DNA of 56,120 nt from Lachnospiraceae bacterium (GCA_017450065.1 JAFSYI010000079.1:1-56120); one strand, 5' to 3'; shown: positions 23,491-32,456, counted from the stretch's first letter. A program made the numbers and translations. The notes: a model not told the origin generated them from the sequence alone.

Positions 23491-24240
23491 ATGAGCATAC
23501 ATAAAATGAACGGTTTGACTATCATAGTGGAAAGTTCGGGAGCTTCCTATCATTCACTGAATGATTGGGGGCTCTATGTAGTTAATACGGACTACATCAA
23601 GGAACCGATACAGGTCAAGAACCTTGTAAGTGTTCCGGGACGCGACGGCTATCTTGACCTGTCCGAGACTGTAGCAGGCCGAATTATATACTCGTCGAGG
23701 AATATAGACCTGCAGCTTCAGGGCATAAATGAGAAAAAACGCTGGGATGCTGTGATCTCGGATTTCAGGAATAAGATAAACGGACGCATCTGCAGATTCA
23801 TATTCGATAATGATAAGACATGGTTCTGGCGCGGGAGGGTCAATATAAGTGATTTTTCCTCTGTGCTGAGAATCGGATCCCTCAGTATATCAATGCCGGA
23901 AGCAGAGCCGTATAAGTACAGTATATACACTTCTGCAGAGCCGTGGCTGTGGGATCCGTTTAATTTTGAAACGGATATGATCACACAGATAGGAGAGATT
24001 ACAGTAACCGGTTCCGGAAGCGTGACTATACCGGCAGGACACATGTACACCACGCCTGAATTTGTATGCAGCAATATAACCAGCAGTCCGTTTACAGTAT
24101 CGGACGGCACAACTACCATAAGCCTTGTGGCCGGATCCAATCGGGATCCGAGGATAAAAGTCGGCGGGGACGAGGATGTTGACCTGACCTTCACCGGGAA
24201 CGGCAAGGTAACAATAGTTTACAGAGGAGGCAGCCTGTAA
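23491..24240 (+). CDS. Distal tail protein (Dit)
   Basis: The 249-residue protein begins MSIHKMNGLTIIVESSGASY and continues with VSVPGRDGYLDLSETVAGR, the DGYLDLS-type strand typical of siphovirus distal tail proteins. The second half is a beta-rich domain (GSVTIPAGHMYTTPEFVCSN) resembling the galectin-like part of SPP1 Dit. It forms the hub between the tail tube and the adsorption machinery. The stop overlaps the next start by one base. Confidence 0.8.
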   Translation: MSIHKMNGLTIIVESSGASYHSLNDWGLYVVNTDYIKEPIQVKNLVSVPGRDGYLDLSETVAGRIIYSSRNIDLQLQGINEKKRWDAVISDFRNKINGRICRFIFDNDKTWFWRGRVNISDFSSVLRIGSLSISMPEAEPYKYSIYTSAEPWLWDPFNFETDMITQIGEITVTGSGSVTIPAGHMYTTPEFVCSNITSSPFTVSDGTTTISLVAGSNRDPRIKVGGDEDVDLTFTGNGKVTIVYRGGSL

Positions 24241-27200
24241 TGTATACGGTACTAATCGGGGATATACACGGGAACGATATGCCCCTGTATTACCCAAATG
24301 ATAAAGAATTCATCATTTATGCTACAAACCTCAATCTTCAGGTGGGCCTGTGCGGAGAATTTACTTTCAGAGTACCGCCGGATAATCCGAGATATTCTGC
24401 ACTTGAACAGTTCAAAATAATAACCGTGCAGGAAGACGGCAAGGAGATTTGGCGCGGCTTCATTAAGGAAATCAACGAGAGCTTTGACATGTCCATAGAG
24501 GTATACTGCCTTGAAGATCTGGCCTGGATGCAGACAGAGTATCTGTCACCGGTTAAGGGTACATACGACAGATCGGCCAAGCTGCAGAGCATCATAAGCG
24601 GATATAACGCTCTCGATGGTGTATCCGGGACGGTTAAGACATTCGAGGCAGGCTATGTAATAGACTCCGGATACGGTATCTTAGAGGTCAATTATGAAAC
24701 GACAATGCTTGAAGGGCTTCGGGGACTCGCCGGAGATAACCAGTATGTTCGGGTCCGCAGGGTTTATGACAATAATAATACGCTGCACAGATATATTGAT
24801 TTTGTGACCCTCAACCAGTACGGAATCACCAGCGGCCAACGGATAGAATTTGGCTCGAATCTGATCAATTTCGTTAAGGAACTCAATACTTCATGGATGC
24901 TCAATGTTATATATCCTTATGGCGCAGAGATTGAGGGTTCAGAAGTGTACGAGGACTGTCCGCAGCGGCTCACAGGTACACCCCTGAGCGACAGCACGAG
25001 TATAGAAAAGTATGGAAGAATAGCAAAGAATGTACTGTTTGAAACATCAAACAGCTCTACGCTCCAAACGCTCGCCGAGAACTATCTGGCGCAGAACAAG
25101 GATCCGCGCCTTACACTTGAACTTACAGCTGTGGATCTCTCTCAGGCCGGTTACGACATTGACAGGCTCGCCCTGGGAGATAAGGTGCGTGTGATAGCGG
25201 CTCCGTTTAACATTGATCAGTATGTTTATATTACGGATCTCAGTATCGACATTCAGGATCCGGGCAAGAATAGTATTACGCTTTCGAGCGTAGTACCGCA
25301 GCCCTCGTCCTTATCCGATCAGATCAACGCCATCACAAGGGACCTGAAGAATCAGATCCCGAATAAAGTGTCTATACTCGACAGCGCAAAAGCAAATGCG
25401 CTGGCATTACTCAACGGTACGGACGGTGGGCATATAAACATTATATTTAATGCAAACGAGCAGCCCGAACAGGTATGGATCACTGACAGCGTGGATCCGA
25501 CGCAGGCTACAAAGAAATGGGTATGGAATGAGAACGGTCTGGGATACATGTACAAGGAAAACGGTACATGGAAGACCAATGTAGCCATGACCATGAACGG
25601 GTCTGTTGTAGCGGATATGATAGCCACAGGCCTTTTAACAGACGCACTCGGAAACAACTTCTGGGATCTCGATACAGGGGAGTTTCGACTTTCGGCAAGC
25701 ACCGAGATAGGAGATGGAGAAACGACACTCGATGATCTTGCACAAAAGAGCAGCGCGATAGCAGATGTCGATGTCGAATATGCAAAAAATCAGTCAAACA
25801 CCACAGCCCCGTCTACAGGTTGGAGCACATCCTCGCCTCAATGGGAATCCGGATATTACATCTGGCAGAGGACAAAGACCACAAACGGAAACAGCCAGGT
25901 ATCATACTCGGATCCGGTCTGTATTCAGGGAGCAAAGGGACAGGACGGTTCGAGCGGACATGATGGTATCGGGATAAGCTCCGTAACGATCACCTATGGG
26001 AAATCAAGCAGTCCGAGTACACAACCGTCTTCATGGTCCTCCAATATGCCTACAGTCGGCGAAGGCGAGTATCTGTGGACAAAGACCTATACGGTATATA
26101 CGGATGTTTCTGTACCTGCCACGACCACTTATACATATGCAAAGCAGGGAGAGCAGGGGCAGGCAGGACAAAACGGACAGAACGGACAAGACGGTACATC
26201 CGTGACCGTATCGAGCATACAGTATCAGCAGGGTGATTCTGCTACCACAGCCCCGTCAGGTACATGGTCAAGTAATCCGATAGTTGTTGCCCAGGGAAAA
26301 TATCTCTGGACGAAAACGACATATTCGGATAATTCGGTAGCCTATACGGTAGCATATCAGGCGGTAAACGGCACCAATGGGACCAACGGAACGAATGGCA
26401 AAGACGGTAAAGACGGAAAAGACGGTACGAACGGCACCAATGGACAGGATGGAAGGGGAGTAGCTTCAACTACGATAAGCTACGGTACATCCAACAGCGC
26501 CGACGCCCAGCCATCGAGCTGGAGCTCAACAGCGCCCACAACGCTGACAAAGGGAACATGGCTCTGGGTAAAGACCTATATCACATATACAGACAATCAG
26601 AATCCCACGACGTCATATACAAAGTCGTACATAGGAACTGACGGAAATGACGGTACAAGCGTTTATGTGGTATCCGCTACGAAGGTCGGGAAGACCACAA
26701 CGGTTGTATTTTCGGACGGCACAACCATGACAATCGTGGACGGTACAGACGGCTCCAACGGCTCGAACGGTCTGAATGGTTACGTGCATACCGCATGGGC
26801 AACGACTGTACAGGGCATGGACGGAGCTTCCTCAACAACAGGATTCTCGACTACCGTAAGCTCGGGCAAGAAATATCTCGGAACGTATACAGATAACACG
26901 GCAGCAGACAGCTCAACCTGGAGTGATTACTCATGGTCGCTGATAAAGGGAGCAGACGGTGCAAACGGACAGGACGGTGATGATGGAGTGGGTGTATCTG
27001 CGATTGAAGAGCAGTACATACTAACAAATTCGAGCACTACGACGCCTTCCGAGAATGATCCGAATTGGAGCACAGCCCAGCCTGCGTGGTCAAGCGGTAA
27101 ATACATCTGGACACGTTCACATGTAACCTGGACGAATAACACCGTAACCAACACAGCCCCGGTACTCGCTAAGGCTATAAACGGAGCAAATGAGGCAGTA

Positions 27201-28667
27201 AATACCTTGGACACTTCGCTGGATCAGCAAGGAGTATTTGACCGCCTGACTAATGATGGACAGACTCAGGGTATCTATTTAGACAATGGCCTGCTGTACA
27301 TAAACGGAACATATATGCAAGCCGGGATAATAAAATCGAATAACTATGCCGAATCTTCGGCGAACAGTACTTTCAGCACCGCAGGAACTGAATTCGACCT
27401 AAGCAACGGACTGATTAAAGGGAAAAATTTCAGACTGAGTAATTCTGATACAAGGTTTGGAATTATGGAGATTGATACAAGCAGTCCGAATGATCCATAT
27501 ATCAGGATACCTTCAGATATCGTTATCGGGGAACTGAATAGAGTTGATTATAAAACAAAATTCGCAAGGTGCTGTTATTTCAATCCTTATACAGAAGGAT
27601 GGGAAGACGACGGAACCATAGAATATCAGTATAGTTCCGATCCCTCTGATTATCCGTGGACATGTCGCATGTATCTTCAGAGAAGGTCAGCGAGCTCTTC
27701 GTGGACAACCCTTGAAACAATATACCTGAATCATGACGGAGCAGCAGTTAAGAAAGTCGGCAATGAATGGGTATGGGATGAAGATCATGAATATGATGAG
27801 TTCAATACCAAGATAGATCACACATATGGACAGAACGCCGGCGAGAAATACCGTATCCATGCATATTTCCGTTATGATTCAAGCTGGAACCCTGACGGCG
27901 GCAACATGTACCTTGACCTGCTTGTATTTGATACCGAACGAATAAGCAAGTTTACATCGGATGAGATTATGGGATTATTCCATGGAAAATTCCGGGGAAG
28001 CGCCATACTAACAGACCTCGAAATGGGCGGATGGTCGTTCGATGAATACAACAACAGGTTTGAATGCAGCGATGGAAGATATGACACATTTATCAAACCG
28101 GAAAGTTTCGGTGTCAGTGATGAGACCACTGAACAAAGCGCTGAAATGAGCTACAGCGGGATAACGCTTCTGGCCAGCATGAGCAACAAAGAAGGCTATT
28201 ATACCGCAGATAAGGTGACGCTGCTTAATAACACAGGATCAGGAGATGAAATTGATATCGAATATGATGATGTCAGAAGGAAAGTGTCCGGAACATATCA
28301 AGGCGTTACATGGGGATCCTCTGACCGGAGGATAAAAGAGAATATCAAACCTCTTGACCCGAAGCTGTCAGCCAACCTGATCGATATGACCGAACCCCAA
28401 AGCTTCAAGTACAAGAACATTGACGGCAAGCATTACGGAATGATAGCCCAGGACGTAAGAGACCAGCTTGACAAGCTTGGAGAAACAGACGCAAAGCTTG
28501 AAAGATCAATGGGCATCTCTGAAGAATTATCGGGAATGGACGACCAGCGGACCATTGATTATCAGGAGTATATACCACACCTGATCAATTACGTGAAAGA
28601 CTTAAGGTCTGAGATAACCGGCCTTAAGGAAGAAATAAATAAACTGAAAGGAGAAGAAGATGGCTGA
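24240..28667 (+). CDS. Tail-associated modular fibre protein with S74 chaperone
   Basis: A 1475-residue protein. Residues 1-380 are the tail-hub domain found in the Gp37/Tal-like group of siphovirus proteins. Residues about 500-980 hold about seven modules, most with a Trp-rich strand pair such as GEGEYLWTKTYTVYTD, separated by collagen-like Gly-x-y stretches (GTNGKDGKDGKDGTNG). Residues 1080-1340 look beta-rich and may carry the binding function. The C-terminus is a peptidase S74 chaperone: WGSSDRRIKENIKPLDPKLS, YGMIAQDV, and a final trimeric coiled coil. S74 domains trimerise the fibre and then cut themselves off at the Ser. Confidence 0.82.
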   Translation: MYTVLIGDIHGNDMPLYYPNDKEFIIYATNLNLQVGLCGEFTFRVPPDNPRYSALEQFKIITVQEDGKEIWRGFIKEINESFDMSIEVYCLEDLAWMQTEYLSPVKGTYDRSAKLQSIISGYNALDGVSGTVKTFEAGYVIDSGYGILEVNYETTMLEGLRGLAGDNQYVRVRRVYDNNNTLHRYIDFVTLNQYGITSGQRIEFGSNLINFVKELNTSWMLNVIYPYGAEIEGSEVYEDCPQRLTGTPLSDSTSIEKYGRIAKNVLFETSNSSTLQTLAENYLAQNKDPRLTLELTAVDLSQAGYDIDRLALGDKVRVIAAPFNIDQYVYITDLSIDIQDPGKNSITLSSVVPQPSSLSDQINAITRDLKNQIPNKVSILDSAKANALALLNGTDGGHINIIFNANEQPEQVWITDSVDPTQATKKWVWNENGLGYMYKENGTWKTNVAMTMNGSVVADMIATGLLTDALGNNFWDLDTGEFRLSASTEIGDGETTLDDLAQKSSAIADVDVEYAKNQSNTTAPSTGWSTSSPQWESGYYIWQRTKTTNGNSQVSYSDPVCIQGAKGQDGSSGHDGIGISSVTITYGKSSSPSTQPSSWSSNMPTVGEGEYLWTKTYTVYTDVSVPATTTYTYAKQGEQGQAGQNGQNGQDGTSVTVSSIQYQQGDSATTAPSGTWSSNPIVVAQGKYLWTKTTYSDNSVAYTVAYQAVNGTNGTNGTNGKDGKDGKDGTNGTNGQDGRGVASTTISYGTSNSADAQPSSWSSTAPTTLTKGTWLWVKTYITYTDNQNPTTSYTKSYIGTDGNDGTSVYVVSATKVGKTTTVVFSDGTTMTIVDGTDGSNGSNGLNGYVHTAWATTVQGMDGASSTTGFSTTVSSGKKYLGTYTDNTAADSSTWSDYSWSLIKGADGANGQDGDDGVGVSAIEEQYILTNSSTTTPSENDPNWSTAQPAWSSGKYIWTRSHVTWTNNTVTNTAPVLAKAINGANEAVNTLDTSLDQQGVFDRLTNDGQTQGIYLDNGLLYINGTYMQAGIIKSNNYAESSANSTFSTAGTEFDLSNGLIKGKNFRLSNSDTRFGIMEIDTSSPNDPYIRIPSDIVIGELNRVDYKTKFARCCYFNPYTEGWEDDGTIEYQYSSDPSDYPWTCRMYLQRRSASSSWTTLETIYLNHDGAAVKKVGNEWVWDEDHEYDEFNTKIDHTYGQNAGEKYRIHAYFRYDSSWNPDGGNMYLDLLVFDTERISKFTSDEIMGLFHGKFRGSAILTDLEMGGWSFDEYNNRFECSDGRYDTFIKPESFGVSDETTEQSAEMSYSGITLLASMSNKEGYYTADKVTLLNNTGSGDEIDIEYDDVRRKVSGTYQGVTWGSSDRRIKENIKPLDPKLSANLIDMTEPQSFKYKNIDGKHYGMIAQDVRDQLDKLGETDAKLERSMGISEELSGMDDQRTIDYQEYIPHLINYVKDLRSEITGLKEEINKLKGEEDG

Positions 28668-29301
28668 TATATCACAATATTTACAGGCGATCGAATCAGC
28701 GGTATACGGCGAGGATGTGAGAGGCGCGATACATGACGCGATCGAGATCATGAACCTTGTCGGAGCCAAGACACTGTCAACCGGAACTGCGGTCACATCT
28801 GCATCATCGAGCGTTGAGGGATATTATAAGGACTCATTGTATTATAATACCTCGACTTACGACCTATGGAAGTGTACAGGAACGGCATGGCAGAACATAG
28901 GCAACCTGAAAGGAGCAAAGGGCGACAAGGGAGATAAGGGCGACAAGGGTAATACCGGAACGGCAGCAGGCTTCGGAACACCTACGGCGACCGTAGACGC
29001 GAACATAGGAACTCCGAGCGTAAATATCACGGCTTCCGGAGCAGACACCGCAAAAGTATTCTCGTTCGCCTTTCATAACCTCAAAGGCCAGAAGGGCGAC
29101 ACCGGGCAGACCGGAGCGACCGGAAACGGTATCGCCTCGATCACAAAGACCGGTACTTCCGGATTGGTGGATACATACACCATAACCATGACAAACGGCG
29201 CCACAGCAACATTCACGGTAACAAACGGCTCCGACGCCATATATGACAGCCTCGGTCTGTCAGTGGTAGACGGTAAGCTGTGCATTACATATAACGAATA
29301 A
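28660..29301 (+). CDS. BppU-like fibre protein with collagen-like repeats
   Basis: The 213-residue protein starts inside the end of the modular fibre gene (overlap of eight bases). Its N-terminus (ISQYLQAIESAVYGEDVRGA, IHDAIEIMN) matches the BppU-type baseplate attachment helices. A collagen-like run GAKGDKGDKGDKGNTG (about residues 85-100) and GQKGDTGQTGATGNG (about 143-157) flank a small domain, with a beta tip at the end. It is likely a trimeric tail fibre. It sits directly upstream of the DGR target. Confidence 0.72.
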   Translation: MADISQYLQAIESAVYGEDVRGAIHDAIEIMNLVGAKTLSTGTAVTSASSSVEGYYKDSLYYNTSTYDLWKCTGTAWQNIGNLKGAKGDKGDKGDKGNTGTAAGFGTPTATVDANIGTPSVNITASGADTAKVFSFAFHNLKGQKGDTGQTGATGNGIASITKTGTSGLVDTYTITMTNGATATFTVTNGSDAIYDSLGLSVVDGKLCITYNE

Positions 29302-29312
29302 AGGAGGACGAA

Positions 29313-30653
29313 ATGGCAGAAGTAACAAAACCGATCGTGCTGGACGAAACAGCAAAACAACTCGTGGGAGCCTGCAGGGGTATCGCAGAGGCTATCAGCA
29401 ACAACAAGATGGGAGTGGTTTACGGCTTCCATATCGACGGATCCGAATCGGATCCTGCAGCAAAGGTAACATATTTAAGGGATGCCGTAGGAGCTACACC
29501 GGCAAAGATGAACTTTACATCAGGGCAGTTTGATTACGGTTCCTGGGGATCTGCATTTTTCATGCCCCGCCCGTGTATGCTCAAATCGGATGGTTCCGTG
29601 GATTATTACCTGAGCCCGAACGATTACACCAAGAAGGCGGACGGAGTCACCGCTTCCGATGTGGCCAACACTTCATATAATGGCAATGCCATGATGGAGT
29701 GGGGACGCGACGGGAAAAAGATCTGGATGAAGATAGTTCCGGATATCAACCATCTGGGAGCAAGCGTGTATATATCGGATTACCAGGCGGACGCAGATTT
29801 CCATGATTGGCCGTTCCATAATTCTGCAGGTCAGAGCATGGATCATTTCTATACGGCGATCTATAACGGATCAGTGATCAGCAACAAGATGAGATCCTTA
29901 TCCGGCCAGCAGGTGAGCAAGACCCTGACGGCAGCTGCGGAAATCACAGCAGCGCAGGCAAACAATCCTTCCGGTTCCGGAATCATGTGGAACACGGAGC
30001 TCTATTCGGATATCACCCTGATCAACATGCTCCTGATCCTTATAGGCAAGAGCGTGAACACACAGGCAGTATTTGGCGAAGGTCTCCATACCGGAGGATC
30101 CGAAGCGATTAACGATAATTTCCGAACGGGCGTGCATAATACGAAAGGCCTGTTCTATGGCACAAATTCGGGAGCAATCTCTGACGGCTCATACGGAAAC
30201 GCTGTCAAAGTATTTGGCATGGAGAACTGGTGGGGCTTCCAGTGGAGAAGATATCAGGGTCATGTACTGTCAGGCGGTGCTCAGAAAGTAAAGAATACCT
30301 ACGGTACGGAAGACGGCTCGACATCCAACAGCTACACAGTAGACGGAGCTCCTACAGGCGCCGGATATAAGAATACCGGAGCGACAGCTTTAAGCGGGAC
30401 ATCCGGAAACTATATCAAGAACGAGTACTATACGGAAGATGGCATGTTCCCTTGCGGAGCTCTGGACGGCAGCTCCTCGACTTATTACTGCGATGCCTGC
30501 TGGTACCACAATGACGGCGTCCGGGTTCCTCTGCGCGGCGGCTATTCGTACTATGGTGCTATGGTCGGGGCTTTCTGCGTCTCCCTGGCCAGCGATGCTT
30601 CGAATGCCGGGTGGGCCGTCGGCGCGGCCCTGTCTTGTAAACCGCTTGCTTAG
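29313..30653 (+). CDS. DGR target: C-type-lectin-like phage receptor-binding protein
   Basis: A 446-residue protein preceded by AAAGGAGG. The first 130 residues look like an attachment domain. The C-terminal half is a formylglycine-enzyme/C-type-lectin-like fold, with ENWWGFQWRRYQGHVLSG (about 308-325) and a last region DGVRVPLRGGYSYYGAMVG ending in DASNAGWAVGAALSCKPLA. Residues 402-439 are encoded by the variable repeat. Of these, 12 differ from the template-encoded residues (407, 411, 413, 414, 417, 422, 424, 426, 427, 433, 435, 436). In this family the lectin fold tolerates huge sequence variety, and the target usually tips a tail fibre. Its place at the end of the fibre cluster supports a host-recognition role. 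Confidence 0.93.
   Translation: MAEVTKPIVLDETAKQLVGACRGIAEAISNNKMGVVYGFHIDGSESDPAAKVTYLRDAVGATPAKMNFTSGQFDYGSWGSAFFMPRPCMLKSDGSVDYYLSPNDYTKKADGVTASDVANTSYNGNAMMEWGRDGKKIWMKIVPDINHLGASVYISDYQADADFHDWPFHNSAGQSMDHFYTAIYNGSVISNKMRSLSGQQVSKTLTAAAEITAAQANNPSGSGIMWNTELYSDITLINMLLILIGKSVNTQAVFGEGLHTGGSEAINDNFRTGVHNTKGLFYGTNSGAISDGSYGNAVKVFGMENWWGFQWRRYQGHVLSGGAQKVKNTYGTEDGSTSNSYTVDGAPTGAGYKNTGATALSGTSGNYIKNEYYTEDGMFPCGALDGSSSTYYCDACWYHNDGVRVPLRGGYSYYGAMVGAFCVSLASDASNAGWAVGAALSCKPLA
30516..30629 (+). repeat. DGR variable repeat (VR)
   Basis: 114 bp within the target gene, aligned without gaps to the template repeat 382 bp downstream. There are 15 mismatches, all where the template has A: seven become T, five become G and three become C in my reading, which should be recounted by alignment. 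The 3' end GTCGGCGCGGCC is A-free and matches the template except for one A position, as expected for the region where cDNA priming begins. The last seven codons of the gene lie outside the repeat. Confidence 0.95.
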
Positions 30654-30665
30654 AGAGGGTGAATC

Positions 30666-30866
30666 ATGAGCGCAGCGATTGAGAGGGAGATACTTCTCCC
30701 TGATAAGCTTAACACCGAACTGATCTGCAAACTGCAGGAGATTATCGAGAGCCTCGTAGACCTGAACAAACTGACGATAGATGTACTTGCTCAATATATC
30801 AATGTTGAAGAATACGAGCACATGATCTCAAAAATACTGAGCGGCGATGATGCAATAATAAAGTAA
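30666..30866 (+). CDS. Small helical protein between VR and TR (candidate DGR accessory)
   Basis: A 66-residue protein, MSAAIEREILLPDKL..., predicted nearly all helical (LICKLQEIIESLVDLNKLTI), placed where classical DGRs carry the accessory gene avd. Avd proteins are usually about 110-130 residues and form a pentameric barrel of four-helix bundles; this one is about half that length and lacks their typical basic surface residues. GAGAGGGTG precedes the start. It may be a reduced accessory factor or an unrelated fibre partner. It ends 31 bases before the template repeat. Confidence 0.6.
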   Translation: MSAAIEREILLPDKLNTELICKLQEIIESLVDLNKLTIDVLAQYINVEEYEHMISKILSGDDAIIK

Positions 30867-30897
30867 AAATTACAGGGCTTTGCTTCACGACTCCGTG

Positions 30898-31011
30898 GGC
30901 GTCCGGGTTCCTCAGCGCGGCGGCAATTCGAACAATGGTGCTAAGGTCGGGGCTTTCTACGTCAACCTGAACAACGATGCTTCGAATGCCAGGTGGAACA
31001 TCGGCGCGGCC
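30898..31011 (+). repeat. DGR template repeat (TR)
   Basis: 114 bp with 23 adenines, grouped mostly in AAC and AAT codons when read in the VR frame. Translated in that frame it would give GVRVPQRGGNSNNGAKVGAF followed by YVNLNNDASNARWNIGAA. Asn codons are the usual DGR choice because random bases at the A positions can yield many residues but no stop. Fifteen of the 23 adenines differ in VR and none of the 91 other positions does. Confidence 0.95.
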
Positions 31012-31077
31012 TAACTTATCCGAGTACAGAGTAATAACTAAATGTGGAGCATAGTCCTTGCCCCTCGGCAAAAATAA

Positions 31078-31100
31078 ACTCACAGCAAGCATCTGTGAGT
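31078..31100 (+). promoter_or_regulatory. Hairpin in the TR-RT spacer
   Basis: ACTCACAG (31078-31085) and CTGTGAGT (31093-31100) form a perfect 8-bp stem with a 7-nt loop, 67 bases after TR and 35 bases before the RT start. It has no U-tract, so it is unlikely to terminate. It may be a structural part of the template RNA. Confidence 0.6.
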
Positions 31101-31134
31101 AGTGAATACGAAAACGGATGAGAGGATAAGACAA

Positions 31135-32226
31135 ATGAAATCTTACAAACATTTAATGGAGAAATGCATCTCCGCTGAAAACATAAAGCTTGCTATAAGG
31201 AAAGCCGCCAGAGGTAAGAGAGATCGGAAGAGAGTACAGATGATACTTGCAGATATGAATAATTACGTGCCGCACTTCCAAATGATGGCCATAGGTTATA
31301 AACACAGAAACAAGGCTCCGAAAACCATATATGACGGAATATCACGGAAGAAGAGGCAAATCATAGTTCCGAGCTTTGACGAACAAGTGCTACATCACAT
31401 GATAGTTAATGTTTTGGAACCGGTCATAATGAAAGGAATGTATGAGCATGTACACGGCTCTATTCCCAAAAGAGGACCAGCGGCCGGGAAGAAACAGATC
31501 CTGAAATGGCTTACTCGTGACCGGAAGAACTGCAAGTACTGTTTAAAGATGGATATAAAACAGTTCTTCGGTTCGGTAAATCACTACCTGTTAAAGCAGT
31601 ACATGGGCAGGTACATCCATGATGATATGTTCATGAAGCTTGTGGGTGAGGTACTCGATACGACAAAGATAGGCCTGCCGCTCGGGTTTCATACGAGCCA
31701 TTGGCTCGCGAACTGGTATCTACAAGGACTCGATCACTATATTAAAGAGGATCTTAAAGCTGGCCATTATATGAGATATATGGATGATATGGTCATATTC
31801 GGCAGTAACAAGCGCAAGCTGCATAAGATCCGGGAAAGCATAGAGAAATATCTCAACGAGCAGCTCGGGCTTGAACTCAAAGATAATTATCAGGTATTCC
31901 GAATGGAGTACTGCGATAAATACGGCAATATACATGGGCGGGATCTTGATTTCATGGGTTTTCGCTTCCGACCGGGCCGCGTGATAATGAGAAAGTCCAT
32001 TATGTTCCGGATGTGCCGCAAGGCTAAAAGAGTCGGTAAGAAAGAAAAACCGACAATACATGACTGTAAGCAGATGATGTCAGCTCTTTCGTGGCTTAAG
32101 AGTACCGACACATACGGCATGTATCTTATACACATCAAGCCATATGTAAACTTTCAAAACATGAAACGCCGGATATCAAGATATGATAGGCGGCAGAACA
32201 GGAGGCTTAATTATGGAATGGTATAA
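31135..32226 (+). CDS. DGR reverse transcriptase
   Basis: The start was moved to ATG 31135 (GAGAGG upstream) from an in-frame GTG; the protein is 363 residues, typical for DGR enzymes. It has the palm motifs: KYCLKMDIKQFFGSVN (D140 metal ligand), IGLPLGFHTSHWLAN (about 179-193, motif 4) and YMRYMDDMVIFG (Y215-M-D-D catalytic box). Motif 4 in DGR enzymes usually reads I/L/V-GxxxSQ; here the Gln is His. The enzyme copies TR RNA into cDNA with errors at A, and the cDNA then replaces VR. It overlaps the next gene by 14 bases. Confidence 0.95.
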   Translation: MKSYKHLMEKCISAENIKLAIRKAARGKRDRKRVQMILADMNNYVPHFQMMAIGYKHRNKAPKTIYDGISRKKRQIIVPSFDEQVLHHMIVNVLEPVIMKGMYEHVHGSIPKRGPAAGKKQILKWLTRDRKNCKYCLKMDIKQFFGSVNHYLLKQYMGRYIHDDMFMKLVGEVLDTTKIGLPLGFHTSHWLANWYLQGLDHYIKEDLKAGHYMRYMDDMVIFGSNKRKLHKIRESIEKYLNEQLGLELKDNYQVFRMEYCDKYGNIHGRDLDFMGFRFRPGRVIMRKSIMFRMCRKAKRVGKKEKPTIHDCKQMMSALSWLKSTDTYGMYLIHIKPYVNFQNMKRRISRYDRRQNRRLNYGMV

Positions 32227-32455
32227 CTCAGAATCAATGATCGAACCTGCGGAGACCGATACTGCATCAAGTAAGATATGGAATTATGTCCGCAGGAACA
32301 TACAGGCAGTCGAGGTGGAAGAGGAAGGTCAGACCCTTACCAAGTATACATATGAGGAGTGCAAGATACCCAAGGAATCATGGGGAATGTATCTTGAGCT
32401 CCTGCAGGCGCAGGCAGACATAGACTATCTCACAATGATTACGGAGGACTTATAA
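32213..32455 (+). CDS. Small phage baseplate-region protein
   Basis: ATG 32213 follows AGGAGG; the protein has 80 residues, MEWYNSESMIEPAETDTASS then KIWNYVRRNIQAVEVEE. Proteins with this Trp-containing opening and a DYLTMI-type end commonly sit just ahead of XkdX in clostridial phages, which fits here. The start overlaps the RT gene end. The function is unknown. Confidence 0.65.
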   Translation: MEWYNSESMIEPAETDTASSKIWNYVRRNIQAVEVEEEGQTLTKYTYEECKIPKESWGMYLELLQAQADIDYLTMITEDL

Positions 32456-32456
32456 G

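Larger units (their letters stand above)
30867..31134 (+). ncRNA. DGR template RNA region (TR plus spacer)
   Basis: No ORF is present between the small helical gene and the reverse transcriptase. This stretch would be transcribed as the template RNA: 31 nt of leader, the 114-nt template repeat and a 123-nt spacer up to the RT start. In the Bordetella phage DGR the spacer after TR is needed for cDNA priming. The hairpin at 31078-31100 lies in the equivalent spacer here. Confidence 0.8.

Noticed and set aside
26380-26460. Tandem DNA repeats in the modular fibre gene as a CRISPR-like or satellite array
   Set aside because: They are collagen-like Gly-x-y codons in frame, with no spacer-repeat pattern.
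28660-29301. Second VR in the BppU-like gene
   Set aside because: No stretch resembling the TR. Its similar beta tip is not a C-type-lectin region.
30516-30629. VR and TR as an ordinary gene duplication
   Set aside because: Random drift would not limit all 15 changes to template A positions over 114 bp.
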